Positions 23,998 through 34,979 of a stretch of DNA of 64,000 bases are shown here, in pieces; position 1 is the stretch's first letter, and each line of letters begins with the position of its first letter. Under the pieces are notes generated by a model. The model ran no database searches and had not been told where the DNA came from. It worked only from the letters and a program-made list of their open reading frames with translations. A program made the position numbers and the translations under genes. The DNA is from Siphonodentalium dalli (Eukaryota > Mollusca > Scaphopoda > Gadilida > Siphonodentaliidae): contig CP136061.1 in NCBI GenBank assembly GCA_032622095.1, positions 187,990,369-188,054,368 on the forward strand. Direction: 5' to 3'.

Positions 23998-24410
23998 TTG
24001 AGCGTAATTTCTATTCTGCTTAAAGGCATGGACGGCCTTTGCAGTTGTATTGCTGTTAAAATAGTCGCTTCCTTTAAAACCGCTATAAACACAAAGAATA
24101 TTAAAAATATAGACAGATTTTGTTTTTATGCCAATCATAAATATCGCGTGAATAGTATGTTATTGTCAAGTTTGTACCCTTTGTCAGATAAAAAAAAAGC
24201 CAAAATTTTTCGAGTTTGGCTTTTGTATACATAACAAAGCATACAAACATGACAATATACGGTACTATTTACACGATATTTATGACTGGTGTAAGATTAA
24301 AATATTTCTAATTTTTAATATTCTTTCTGTTTCTGGCAGTTTTTATGCTGTAGATTTTAACAATATACCCACTCGAAGGCCTTCCATGCCTTTAACCATA
24401 ATTTCTATTA
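23998..24410. repeat. Large foldback repeat of about 410 bp
   Basis: Outer arms 'cttaaaggcatggacggcct' (24018) and 'ggccttccatgcctttaacc' (24379) and inner arms around 24125-24190 and 24225-24300 ('tttgtatacataac' centre, 'aatatcgcgtgaatagta' with complement) form one long hairpin centred near 24205. A related single arm is present at 24-118 at the very start of the window ('ttctttctgtttgtggcgg'). It is non-coding and lies beside the ZAD-like exon copies. Confidence 0.7.
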
Positions 24411-24669
24411 TGCATAACCATAATTCATTTCGAATTCCTCTTGCATAATTGAATTACATTTAATCGTAGTTCTGATAACCTCTTGCAAAACTCCCCTCTG
24501 GTCGAAATGAGATAAAATCTGTCATCAACATAACTCTTTTCAAAAGCATAGAAGTCGGCCCAGAGTGATAGTATTTTAAATCTTGGGAGGGGATTGGGTA
24601 TTGTCAGTCCCACTGTAACACTAACACCTTTTTTCCTGAAAGCTAGCCCTCCAATGAACAATACTTTTT

Positions 24670-24896
24670 TGCATTTATATATGTTTATTGATTACATATT
24701 CCAACATGTTTATTCTAATGTAAATGTATCTGGTGCAAACATTATATGTAGAACCTGTTTGAGACAGCTGAACAATGCTTACATCTTCATGGAAAGAGTG
24801 AAACATTTGTTAAAACATTTCTTAAAACATGAGAACGATAACAAAAGAAAATGTCAATCTACTCCATCTGGATCAGCTTCGCATCATGGCACTTAA
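24670..24896 (+). pseudogene. Decayed inverted copy of the ZAD-like exon
   Basis: Plus-strand translation gives 'ICRTCLRQLNNAYIFMERVK' and then 'NKRKCQSTPSGSAS', which aligns residue for residue with the minus-strand exon at 25250-25700. The first Cys pair is missing, a 'KHFL' insertion duplicates part of the helix, and the frame ends soon after the Ser/Thr-rich linker. This is a partial, non-functional copy in opposite orientation about 350-1000 bp from the intact exon. The spacer 24897-25249 has no other feature. Confidence 0.8.
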
Positions 24897-25249
24897 TACG
24901 CTATACTGAAAGGTCAACATAATAAAGTCGCTTGGCATAAATGTTTCATTACTCAAACGGGCATAAATAACTTTTAACCAATAGAATGTCAACATATACT
25001 TGCGTATTTAATTTTAGTGACAAGCTATAAATATTAATCACATGCCATTTATGAAAAAAATCATAACATTCTATGGCATACTACAATCAAGAGGTTCGCA
25101 AGCTATATTAAAAACACAGATACATTAACAATGTTATATATGTAACAATTTGCTATAGGCACAGCTCCCAACTTCCCAAACTTCAAATATAACATTAACA
25201 AGTCAATTGAACTACAACAAACCAAAACAAACTCTTGATCAAACCTCAC

Positions 25250-25700
25250 CAACAACAGAATAGTCATGGTCAATGAAGAGTCTCTTCTTTGCTGGTGCTG
25301 GTGCTTTACATGTAACTTTCATCTTCTCCACTGACTTAATCAGAGCTTCCACGACCTTCTGCCTTTTTGGTTTATTGACTGGAGTGCTGGTATTAGTTGT
25401 ACCGGTACAGGTAGTAGATATTGATTGTGAAGCTGATCCAGATGGAGTAGATTGATGCTTTCTTTTGTTATCGCTCTCATGTTTCAACAAACGTTTCACT
25501 CTTTCCACGAAGGTGTAAGCATTGTCCAGTTGTCTCAAACAGGTTCTACATATTTTTGCACCAGGCACATTTATAGATATATCAACATTAAATAAATAAA
25601 TACATTTGTCTACAATTTTCTCTTCGCTGGATTTTGTCCCAATCAAACAGTTATACAACGAAGTTGTCACCTCACAACATGCAAAACATCCGTGGTACAT
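25250..25700 (-). CDS. ZAD-like zinc-binding exon, probable first exon of the DUF6589 gene
   Basis: Starts at ATG 25700 and ends at donor GTTG|GTGAGG (25250/25249), phase 1, about 150 residues. Near the N-terminus is 'CFACC' (Cys-x2-Cys-type) and about 45 residues later 'ICRTCLRQLDNA', the CxxC-L-x2-L pattern of ZAD-like zinc-associated domains, which mediate dimerisation in insect zinc-finger proteins. A Ser/Thr-rich linker and basic 'KPKRQK' and 'PAKKRLF' stretches follow. As I recall, metazoan DUF6589 proteins often begin with this kind of Cys-rich domain and basic linker. It could instead be an independent gene, since 15 kb and at least one unidentified exon separate it from 9790. Confidence 0.65.
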
Positions 25701-25924
25701 GGTGTACTATTTGACAGTAACTAATCCATCACATTTTAATTGATGTCGATGTCTAAATGAAGAGAAAACAGTTGAAGAAACTCTCAAAAAATCCTATACA
25801 CAAAAAGCGCGCCTTCCAAAACGGACGGTCAAGTACACGGAAAATCCCAATATATAAATAACTTAAGTAGTCCGTAACCAATCATGGCGTTGTATTAAAG
25901 CCGAGTCTGAAACGGTGACGGAAT

Positions 25925-26715
25925 CTGAGGAGGTTTGCCGAATGCATAGCGCGGGTTTCGTCCACCCAGTTTTACCAGAGTTATGGCCCTTTTTTTACTT
26001 AGAAAATTCAATTTTGTCCGTCCGTACAAACATTTTGCATTATTGTTCAACAACCGCTGGGCAGATTTAGCTGATATTTGGTATGGTGATAGAGCAGCAT
26101 GGGGGAACAGCTACATGTATAGCGCGGGTTTCCTCCACCCATTTTCACCAGAGTTATGGCCCTTTTTTTTATTTAGAAAATTCAATTTTTCTCTTGTTTT
26201 TTTTGGTTTCCAGATGATAGCGTGAGCTTTGGTGGTACGATTGCAAATCCCGTATTTTTGTGGATCAGTTATATGAAAATGTATGTCAAGTGCGAATTTG
26301 GGTATGATCTGATGATTTTTGCCAGAGTTATGGCCCTTTTTTCAACTTAGAAAATTTGAATTTTGTCCGTCCGTACAAACATTTTGCATTATTGTTCAGC
26401 AACTGCTGGGCATATTTAGCTGATATTTGGTATGGTGATAGAGCAGCATGGGGGAACAGCTACATGCATAGCGCGGGTTTCGCCCACCCATTTTCACCAG
26501 AGTTATGGCCCTTTTTTTACTTAGAAAATTCAATTTTTCTCTTGTTTTTTGGGGTTTCCAGATGATAGCGTGAGCTTCCGTATTTTTGTGGATCAGTTAT
26601 ATGAAAATACATGTCAAGCGCGAATTTGGGTATGATCTGATGATTTTTGCCAGAGTTATGGCCCTTTTTTTAACTTAGAAAATTTGAATTGTCGCTTGTT
26701 TTTTGGTTTCCGGAT
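25925..26715. repeat. Two direct units of a mollusc-type repeat, 349 bp apart
   Basis: 'attttgtccgtccgtacaaa' at 26011 recurs at 26360. It is followed in both by 'gctgatatttggtatggtga' and a 'tagcgcgggtttc' phrase. 'gagttatggccctttttt' marks the sub-units. The ORFs at 25983-26225 and 26356-26565 are two copies of the same repeat frame. This region has no gene. Confidence 0.8.
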
Positions 26716-27260
26716 AGCTTGTTTTGGGGTTTTTAGTCAACATTTCTGTACAAACCTCTTTTGGAATGGTCATATAGACCTCCTCGGATATTCGCAGTTT
26801 CGTCCATGCTTAATCCGAATTGCTACGGTCGGGGGGCAAATGTCACGCGACAGCGTACCTCTTGTTTGGTATTGTTTTCACAAATTACAACCATTCAATT
26901 TGTGAAAACAAAATATTATTTTTATGGTACAACATTATATATATTGTGCCCATCCTATGATTTTAAACTGATCCGCTCCTCCTATAACACATCGAGGCAG
27001 GAACGTGGCTCCGTTTTATTAGGGGGTATCCATCACAGTATCGAAGCAGGGACGTGCTAAGGCTCTCAGTCATAGGACGGGTGGCCATTTTATAATTTCA
27101 AACTGCTACGATATCTTATAATATATCGAGACAGGGAAGTGGCTATTGGGGCTCCATTTGGTGATGGGGTATCCATCCTATAATTTCAATATGCACCCTT
27201 TGAACCAAAACAAAATGCCTATAAATTCCACATAGCGATGACATAGGTTTTTCCTCAGGA
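26716..27260. other. Short diverged repeats, no gene
   Basis: A phrase of the kind 'ttcaaactgctacgatatc' with 'cgaggcaggaacgtggct' or 'cgagacagggaagtggct' and 'ggggtatccatc' appears three times (about 26985, 27045, 27120), giving an imperfect tandem of roughly 70-130 bp. ORFs here have no conserved features. Confidence 0.45.
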
Positions 27261-27493
27261 TGACTAACTTAGTTTAGTCAACATGACTGAGGCATAACAT
27301 TAGTCAAAGTTACTCGGGTGATGTTAGTCATAACGACTAATAAATGTGGATTCAAAACGACTAATTAGTCAAAATGGCCAGGATTCAGTCATAACTTTTC
27401 TTAGTTGGGGAATTTTGTGCAAAATGATTCCAATACTTGACCAAATTTACTCAAAATGTTTGTGACTAACACCAAGTTAGTCATATTTAGTCA
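27261..27493. repeat. Cluster of eight TTAGTCA/TGACTAA heptamers
   Basis: Exact TTAGTCA or its complement occurs at 27261, 27274, 27300, 27324, 27365, 27463, 27477 and 27487, with several one-mismatch versions between. Chance would give far fewer than one in this length. It lies about 400 bp upstream of the Myb/SANT-like gene of the Harbinger element. Subterminal motif arrays bound by the element's Myb-like protein are known for Harbinger transposons, so this may be such an array. Host AP-1-like sites are an alternative. Confidence 0.55.
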
Positions 27494-27901
27494 AAATGTC
27501 CAACCCAGCGGGGCGGTTTGACAACTTAATGTTACAGCTGGAAAATCAGAAGCCAACCGGGGTGAACAGTTACATTTCACAAAATTAGAAGTTTTCTGAT
27601 TGAGGGATGGGGTATACAGTTGGATATCGACGTTGGCGCACCGAAGATACCATCTGGCTACGTCACTGCATTTACGCTGTTGTCATTTGTGAAAACTGCT
27701 CCCATCTTCATATACGTGTCCTTAACCGTGATCAAATGCATTCGCATTCGAAACTCAAATGGATAATCCGCTCATGAACATGAGTATCATTTAGAGCGCA
27801 ATGCATTCTTGAGCGACAAAACAAAACTCATATTAGGAGCACGCGTAATTTGTATTGATTTGTCATTTATAAACCATAGTTGATCAAGACACAACACCGA
27901 A

Positions 27902-28600
27902 ATGCCTCAAACCAAATACCAAAAGGCAGTATTTCTTGAAGTTAACATAAGAAAGGACATTTTATTTGGAAATCTATCTCCATCGGTCACTAGAGCAACA
28001 AAAACCAACGGATTGAAAGAAATACATAGGAAACTTATTTCTTTGGGTGCCGAAATCACAGACGTCAATTATTTGAGAGATGTTACATGGGCGAATTTGA
28101 AAAGGTCGACATCAAAGAAGAACGACGATAGTAAAAATCAAACTGGGAGTGGTGGATCTGACTTGAACAATGAGAATGCCGTTCTTGATATCGGAAGGGA
28201 ATCTGCTGTTATTTCTCCCGTTGACGTGCCCGACACACCTGTCGTGTTCGCAACCGATCACAACGAACAGCAGGATTCTGAAGAGAATGTAGCAGCAACA
28301 TCAGCATAACACACCACTATAATTCCACCGACAACTTTAAACGAAGTTGATGGCAGCCCGAATAACCCAGAATCACAGCAGCAACAACGTGATGCGGTCA
28401 ACAAATTTAAAATATTAGACTTTCTAACATATATAAGAGACTTGAAATTAAAGTGATTAAGATGCAGCTGAGAGACTTGGAAACTAAGGATGAAATGGAA
28501 TGTGGTGCATTTGTTCAAGTAAAGTTTCCTTGTGATACAGAACAACTGATAACACAAGAGCAGAATGATTCATTATTCACTGGTGGGAAATGTTCAGAAA
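27902..28600 (+). pseudogene. Harbinger-type Myb/SANT-like protein
   Basis: ATG at 27902 opens 135 codons. Residues 1-70 resemble the Myb/SANT-like DNA-binding protein of PIF/Harbinger elements: 'KDILFGNLSPSVTRATK', 'GLKEIHRKLISLGAEITDV', 'NYLRDVTWANLKR'. This domain helps the transposase reach the nucleus and bind element ends. The linker is Ser/Asn/Asp-rich. A TAA at 28307 ends the frame, but in-frame and then frame-shifted sequence continues to a helix 'EIKVIKMQLRDLETKDE' (about 28440-28490). That looks like the usual C-terminal coiled coil, so I regard the gene as broken by a stop and a frameshift. The partner transposase is on the minus strand just downstream. Confidence 0.72.
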
Positions 28601-28879
28601 ATTAGACCAAAACCCGATCTATGATCTTGTGTTCAGCTCTATAATGAACAGGAGATTTATCCCAGTCGCTCCATCTGCAAATGGAGATATTCAAACCAGT
28701 GCATGTATACCATTCATAAAGTTGTTCTTTTGCGACATGCCCCTGGGTGCACATTAGAAGTCGATAATAATGACGTTGTAAAATCAAACTAAGAAACACT
28801 CATTCAGGTATAGCCATGTACATTTGTAATATCGCTAACCAGTGAAACAACGATATTCAAATCACAATGATCACTTTAT

Positions 28880-29272
28880 AACAAAGATGAATTAGGTGAA
28901 ATTCTGGAGGAGTTGTCGTCTTCTGACTATCATTGGCCGAGCTATTGCTACGGACGCAGTTGCCTCAATGTCCTGTACCCTTAACCCTAAATCTTCGTCG
29001 TCAGACTCTGTTCAACATCGAAGTCATTACCGTCATCACCGGCTCTCACACATAGATTGTGAAGCACAAATGCACATTTAATCAGTTGGTCACATTTAGC
29101 CATGCCACGAAGTCTTAAGTATGGTTTTCAGAACGTAAAAACCTTTCTTTACGACACCAAACCATCCCTCCACAATATTCCGGGCTTTAATTGCGGTGTG
29201 CTTTGTTGAACCGCGCTTCCGCACCAGTCACACCATCGGGGAAAGGACTAATTAACCAATCATTACACGCGT
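28880..29272 (-). pseudogene. PIF/Harbinger DDE transposase, C-terminal part
   Basis: Read on minus from 29272: 'VYACNDWLISPFPDGV', 'GAEARFNKAHTAIKARNIVE' and 'GWFGVVKKRFYVLKT'. This is the third-acid region of Harbinger transposases, where E of 'RN.VE..FGV.K' is catalytic. It then runs to 'CAFVLHNLCV', the standard C-terminal 'VLHN' motif. The reading needs frame corrections. The N-terminal half lies at 31793-31187, on the other side of an inserted LINE. The 290 bases between this and the Myb-like relic have no separate gene. Confidence 0.78.
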
Positions 29273-31184
29273 AAACACTATGGATTTAGGAAGGGGCACT
29301 CCACCATCCATCCAGTAATGCATCTTTTAAATCATGTTGTTGAACAGAACGATAAAAAAACCAAAGACTCAACATTAGCAATATTTATTGACCTTTCAAA
29401 AGCATTCGACACAATAAGTCATGAAATCCTACTAAATAAGATGGAACACTATGGTATTAGGGGGACTGCTAATCATTGGTTTAGAGACTACCTATCAGAG
29501 GCGACAATATACAGATTATGGTGGAAACATCTCTAGTCTATCCAAAGTTTCATGTGGTGTCCCTCAAGGATCCATACTCGGACCAACAATTTTTTTAATT
29601 TATGTCAATGATATGTCAGTATCCACATCTTTAAATTTATTATCATTCGCAGATGATACAATCCTATATACATCAGGCTGTGACAGAAGTTTTGTTGAAA
29701 ATCGGGTAAACTTCGAACTAAAAAACATTCACAACTGGTGTTTTTGTAATAAGCTCTCCATAAATAAAAATAAATGTAATTATATGCAGAAAAATAATGA
29801 TCAAAAATGGAAAGAGTTGAAATTATATATAAACACAGCTGAACTAAACAGAGTAGGGGATATATATATGAAGAAACATCCTTGAAATTTTTGGGCATTA
29901 ATATCGACGAAAATCTCACGTTTAAAAAGCATATTTCAACTGTATGCTCTAAGATGGCTCGAGCTATTTATTGTATCAACAAAGTTAAAAAGTTCTTTCC
30001 GGGTGACGCACTGAGCACTCTATATTACGCACTTATCGACAGTCATATGGTATACGGCATTCAGGTATGGGGTCATATGGCGACCACAAACAAGATATTT
30101 TTATTGCAAAAAAGGGCGATTAGAACAATAACCAATGATAGATACAATAGTCACACAGAACCCATTTTCAAAAAAATGAATATTCTGAAATTCAGTGACA
30201 TTTATAGATATCAAACGTCAGTATTCATGCATGACTGGGCTTATAATAGACTGCCAGGAACCTTCAAAAACTCATTCGGAATTAAACTAGGAACGAACAG
30301 TAGACAGGCAGCCGCAGGAAACATTAGACCAAAAGCAACACCAAGAACAACATTTTCAGAAAATCTCCCTGAATATTCTTTTTCGAATATTTGGAACTCA
30401 GTTAATAAAAAACTAATAGGAATCGAGAAAACTATAAAAAAAAACTAATGAGTGTAGAATAGATAAACCATTATTCCAATAAAATTGAATGCAAAAACAA
30501 ATTCTGCCCTGATTGCACACACAAATGATAAAACATTTTCGAATATATATAGTCTTTAGGCCACTTACCTTAAATGCTAAAATTGCCTCACATTAAATTA
30601 CCCGAGTGCTAATACTTACGTCCTGCTAAATCTCGTCCAATGCCTGGCTGTATATACTAAGGGAATACAACAGTGACAGCTATAAACAAATAACACATTT
30701 AACTGAATTATTCATAAGTTAGTGCGCTGTGGTTTGTTTACACACTGACGATTTTTAAATAATAGATGAGTATTGTTCTAAACGACTGTTGAACAGACTT
30801 CATATAGTGTGTGAGCAAAGTCTTAATAATTCTCCTTAGTAAATGCAGCCAAAACATACTCCAAAACTTGTTATTGAGAAAATTGACCGTTGCATATTCA
30901 TTCTTTATCCATTTATATCCACACAACTGAAACTTATTTGTTTATTCACTGGAATCCATATCTATATTTAAATCCAATTTATATATTAATCTAATCTGAA
31001 AATTATAGTGAAATATTTAAATTCTTTATGTAGCCATTATTGATTGTATTTTGTCATTCAGGGGTGCCGGGTAGACGGCCACCATAGGCCACGGCACTCC
31101 ACACAATACACATATAAATTCACTTATATCATAATGTATTAATGTATAATGTATTGTGAAATAAAATATTATCCTATCCTATCC
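29273..31184 (+). mobile_element. 5'-truncated LINE with TATCC-repeat tail, inserted in the Harbinger transposase
   Basis: Begins abruptly at the reverse transcriptase 'YGFRKGHSTIHPVMHLL' block. It continues with 'IFIDLSKAFDTISHEIL', 'CGVPQGSILGP', catalytic 'LSFADDTILYTSG', 'LKFLGINIDENLTFKKHIS' and 'YGIQVWG'. ORF2 ends at TAA near 30448. Frameshifts near 29510 and 29878 break the frame. About 730 bp of 3' UTR follow, then 'gaaataaaatattatcctat' and a run of TATCC units at 31170-31184. It is the same family as the minus-strand LINE at 39515-42290 (shared 'HTEP.FKK.NI' and 'FMHDW' blocks). It belongs to the Jockey superfamily (L2/CR1-like); the exact clade is uncertain. Confidence 0.85.
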
Positions 31185-31186
31185 GC

Positions 31187-31793
31187 AAGGATAACTGCGC
31201 CTGGGAATGGCCTTCTTCCACACACTTCGAATTCAGTCCATGGCTGTGTGAGTCTGAGAACACGGGAGTCATGCACACTGCCAGGTAAGCGTGTACTGGC
31301 GAAATAAATGTACAGGTATGGACCATGGAATGGACATGGTGCATATTCACATAACTCCGTTCGTCAACAGCGGGCGGGGGACTATGTGGGAACCGTCTCC
31401 CAGTCCACACACTCCCGGAATACCGCTGATTTCGATAACGTTCTCTGCAATATTAACTGGGTTCTTTGGCCAGCGAATAACATCCGGAGCTAAATCCACT
31501 ATGAGTGGTGCCACCTTATGTACAACTCGTTTCACGGTGTTTCTTCCAATTCCATATGGTAGAAACCATTCGTTCCCAAAAAAAAATAAGAAAAACTAGG
31601 ATTTGCTGCCGTGGTCTGCTACGACTGGTCATGGGCAATAGATAGTAAACAATCTTCTCAATCAATAAACCCACAACACTTTCCGGCCCCCTGTACCTCT
31701 CCCGGAATTCTAGAATTCTAAGGTACGTGCTCGCCTGGGAGGACGCCCGCCAATTACTGCTAAATCGATATCCTCATTTGAAGAATACGCCAT
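31187..31793 (-). pseudogene. PIF/Harbinger DDE transposase, N-terminal part
   Basis: ATG at 31793 starts 'MAYSSNEDIDLAVIGGRPPR'. After one or more frame changes come 'WFLPYGIGRNTVKRVVHKV' and 'ISGIPGVCGLGDGSHI', the first catalytic Asp in the family's 'G.IDGTHI' motif. 'LPGSVHDSRVLR' follows, with the second Asp in 'HDSRV', then 'PFPGAVILAD', where the LINE interrupts. Joined to 29272-28880, the D, D and E positions are all represented. Several stops make it non-functional. Confidence 0.8.
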
Positions 31794-34159
31794 TGTAAAT
31801 GGATTCACTATAGCTAATTGCAGTATATATATATATTCCCGGCGTAGAATAAACCGGACGAACTTCACTCACCGTTAACATTCTTGGAGATATCGTTGAT
31901 TATGCTAAGTACATGTAACATTATATTGGCTATAATCCGCAAGTATCACTCACTATGTATATCCATCACCAATGTTGGTCAGAGACGTGACACATAATAT
32001 TTGGTGGCGACTCGCTCCTTCCAATCCTGAACAGCTGTAATGTGTCAGGCACTGAGTTCCCAAGACCCCTATCGCCATGTCCCTGTTTATGATGTTTCCA
32101 TTAAAAAAAAAACATTTCATAAAGGAGGGGGCGCTACGTCCCTGTATCAGATATGGCTATATGATCCGGTTAAAGGGTGTGCAAATCGACAATTTATGTT
32201 AGACACCCTATACGAAGACCTTCTAGACACTTTCCTTAACATTGTAACTTTAAATACATTGTGAAATTTTAGTAACTACAAAGAACACATACTGGTGCCT
32301 CACATCCAAGCTGACATTCCCCTAAGGTTTGTACGAGAACAGTTTCAACATATTGTTGTGAAATTTCCAACTCATGTTGTGTCAGGTATCAAATTTACAA
32401 TTGTTGAACATGTTGACAAAATGTTTGGGGGGGGGGCGAGACACACAAGTTGTCCCAACCCAACCCCCTTGTCGCGACGTCCCTGTGGATTGCACTTGAG
32501 ATTTACAGCTGACAAAACATTTTCACAAGGGGGTAAATCGACCCCTTGTCGCCACGTCCCTGCGTATCATAGATGGATATAGTATCCAGTTTAAGGGTGT
32601 GAAAAACTTAAAATTTATGTTGGACACACAGTACGAAGACCTTCTAGTCACGTTCCTTAACGTTATAACTTTCAATTAACTTTCATAGTACTCCAAAATT
32701 CTTTGTGTTTTGGGAGATGTTTGTAAATACAAAGAACACATACTATTTGTGATTATTGTTTGTAATCGTAGCTTCATAGTAATAGCGGTATGGGAAATTG
32801 TTATTTCTTACAAACAATTGTAGAATCGTACAAAGAACACGCTTCATAGTATTGACCCTGACAGTGGCGCGAAAAGCACTTCAGAACTCAATTATAAGCC
32901 AAACAGAACAGAGGTCAAGTGAACTTACACGTTGCATTATATATATTGTGACCATATAAATGATATACACCTATAGTCAATCCTTCATTATTTTACTATA
33001 CGATACCATGGTCGTTTTTTCGGTTGTTTCATACCGGATTGTTTGGTTATTTGTTTTATTTCGTACTTTGTAGAAAATCATTGATTCGTTTCCCTAAGGC
33101 GTGGCATACACGTATAGTGAGTGACATGGTACGAAACGACCAAACAATAAGGTACGAAACGACAAAAAATATGGTACGAAACGACTTAAGACGATACAAA
33201 ACGTCCTGTACCCAGACAGAAATATATCCTGTGCAAGGGGAACAACCATACACCGACCCTGTTGGCTAGCAGTGCAAGGATCTTACATCATCAGACTCCA
33301 CCAAAGTGTCTAATCTTATGTGTAGCAAATAAATATACCTGTATGTTTATTAATTTTATAACAATCCACACTGCACGATGCTTATTACAATCATGTAGGT
33401 CTGCACATTTAAAAAAAAATATGGCTCTGTTCTAAATTGAATTAACAAATGCTATACAAATAGTTTAATTACAAATACAAGAGATAAGACTCGATTTTTC
33501 ATTTGAGATGTTGCGCACACGGGCCATGTAGACAACGATGGTTACATTTTCCACGTGCATGTATTAATTTTAAGCATGTCAATTGCGAAACCTTTATAAG
33601 CAAGTCTAGATGCAACAATAATTGTTCAAGTTAATAAATATTGAAAAAGTCTTCTATTCCACCCTGGACTATTATTAATTTGTACCCTAAATTTCACCCT
33701 GAACATATATTCCACCCTGCAGTTCTATTTGGCACACACGAGTCTGAAGGCTTTATACCGAATCACAAACAGTGATTTTAATTTGAAGATGGATTTATAT
33801 CTCAAGCTTCCTAAATATGTTTTCCATAATTCCCAGGGTATACAATAATAAAATCGAGTCGAAGACATATGTCCGGAAATACTTATTATCAATTACCGAT
33901 ATGCATACCCCCTTTTAAAAAGGGGTATAATGTTTTGCACCTGTCTGTCCATTCGTGCCTCCATCCGATGTCTGTTCCGGGCATAAATATTAGTTCGCCT
34001 CAATGTCACCTCAATGTCTTCTGTGTCTTTGTCAATGACAACCTGGTTAACATTCTTGAGACTGGCGAAAATCTAGAACAAAAAGTAGAGTTGATTTACT
34101 TTCAGAGTCTTTGATTTTGCAAGCATGGCAGATCGGTGTTATGACAGGAAGCGAAACAT
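31794..34159. other. Non-coding sequence with local repeats
   Basis: A block of about 135 bp at 32130-32265 ('acgtccctgtatcagatatg', 'tacgaagaccttctagacac') is repeated, diverged, at 32550-32685. A short run of eleven G's is at 32427-32437. Three copies of 'ggtacgaaacgac' lie at 33128, 33151 and 33173. From 33905 a 'cccccttttaaaaaggggta' hairpin and 'gtctgtccattcgtgcc' mark a dispersed repeat. The last 56 bp (34104-34159) match 52167-52197 and its upstream flank: this is the left half of the exon into which the CR1-like LINE inserted. Confidence 0.55.
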
Positions 34160-34299
34160 TTTCACATGAAATGTCTTTAGAAGCATCACGTCAATGGACC
34201 AAAAACTGCTACAGAAAAGTCAGCCGCGATACTTTGATATGTGAACCCTGTCGGGGCAAAATGAACGACCCTGGTGCAGACCTGCGTATACAGAAGTGA

Positions 34300-34915
34300 G
34301 AGATATCAAAGAAACACTAGCAATGCTCGTGACTATGATAAGCGACCAGAAGGTGGACACCGTTGCGGAAATAAAAAGGCGACTGAAAACATAGAAGACA
34401 GGGTAAACAAAAATGTAGAAGACAAATTTAAAGAATGATCTTGAAGGTAGATTGAAACGGAAAATAAATCTTATTGTGGCGAACATAGAGGAGAGCGCAA
34501 AGGTTGATGAAAACGAAATTTAAAAAGATGACCAAGATAATCTGCACAAAATCATGGAAGAAATGACACAATCCAAACCAAGTGATGTGCTAGGATGGTA
34601 TAGGCTCGGTAAGAAAATTGCAGGAAAAAGAAGACCGATAAAGGTTATCTTCAAAACTTAGGAAATTCGTGAAAGTCTCTTAACAAATGCTATCAAACAC
34701 AATAAAGAAAATTTGGAAACATCGGCGCGTGATAAAGTGTACATGAACCGTTACTATACAAGATCGGAAAATGAGAAAAGAAAGAATCTACGGGAAGAAC
34801 TTAAAGCAAAGAAAGAGGCCTTCCCTGGTGACACATGGGAAATTAAAAACGACCAGGTTGTGCAATTAAAATCTAAAAGCAGTAACGGTACCGGTAATGA
34901 AAGAAATCAACAATG
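34300..34915 (+). pseudogene. CR1-like LINE ORF1 remnant
   Basis: Translation gives 'REIKETLAMLVTMISDQ' (coiled-coil region), then 'KINLIVANIEES', 'DVLGWYRLGKKIAGKRRPIK' and 'KEAFPGDTWEIKNDQVVQLK'. This order fits CR1-type ORF1 proteins: coiled coil, RRM-like 'L.F.NI.ES', 'RLGK....RP..V' and a C-terminal nucleic-acid-binding part. At least four in-frame stops are present. A 'CEPC' near 34245 may be the end of an N-terminal zinc or PHD-like region that is otherwise missing. Confidence 0.7.
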
Positions 34916-34979
34916 ACAGGAACAAGGATCGACTGGACATAAATCTGATAAAGGCAACGAACATAAACAAACTTTTTTT

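Noticed and set aside
25983-26565. Pair of similar plus-strand ORFs that look like a small gene family
   Set aside because: They are the same frame of a 349-bp direct repeat of mollusc satellite type, without conserved residues or splice context.
31291-31599. Plus-strand ORF of 102 codons
   Set aside because: Shadow of the minus-strand Harbinger transposase, whose 'GLGDGSHI' motif lies opposite.
33056-33253. Opposed ORFs around the GGTACGAAACGAC motif
   Set aside because: Both arise from the short direct repeat and have no conserved pattern.
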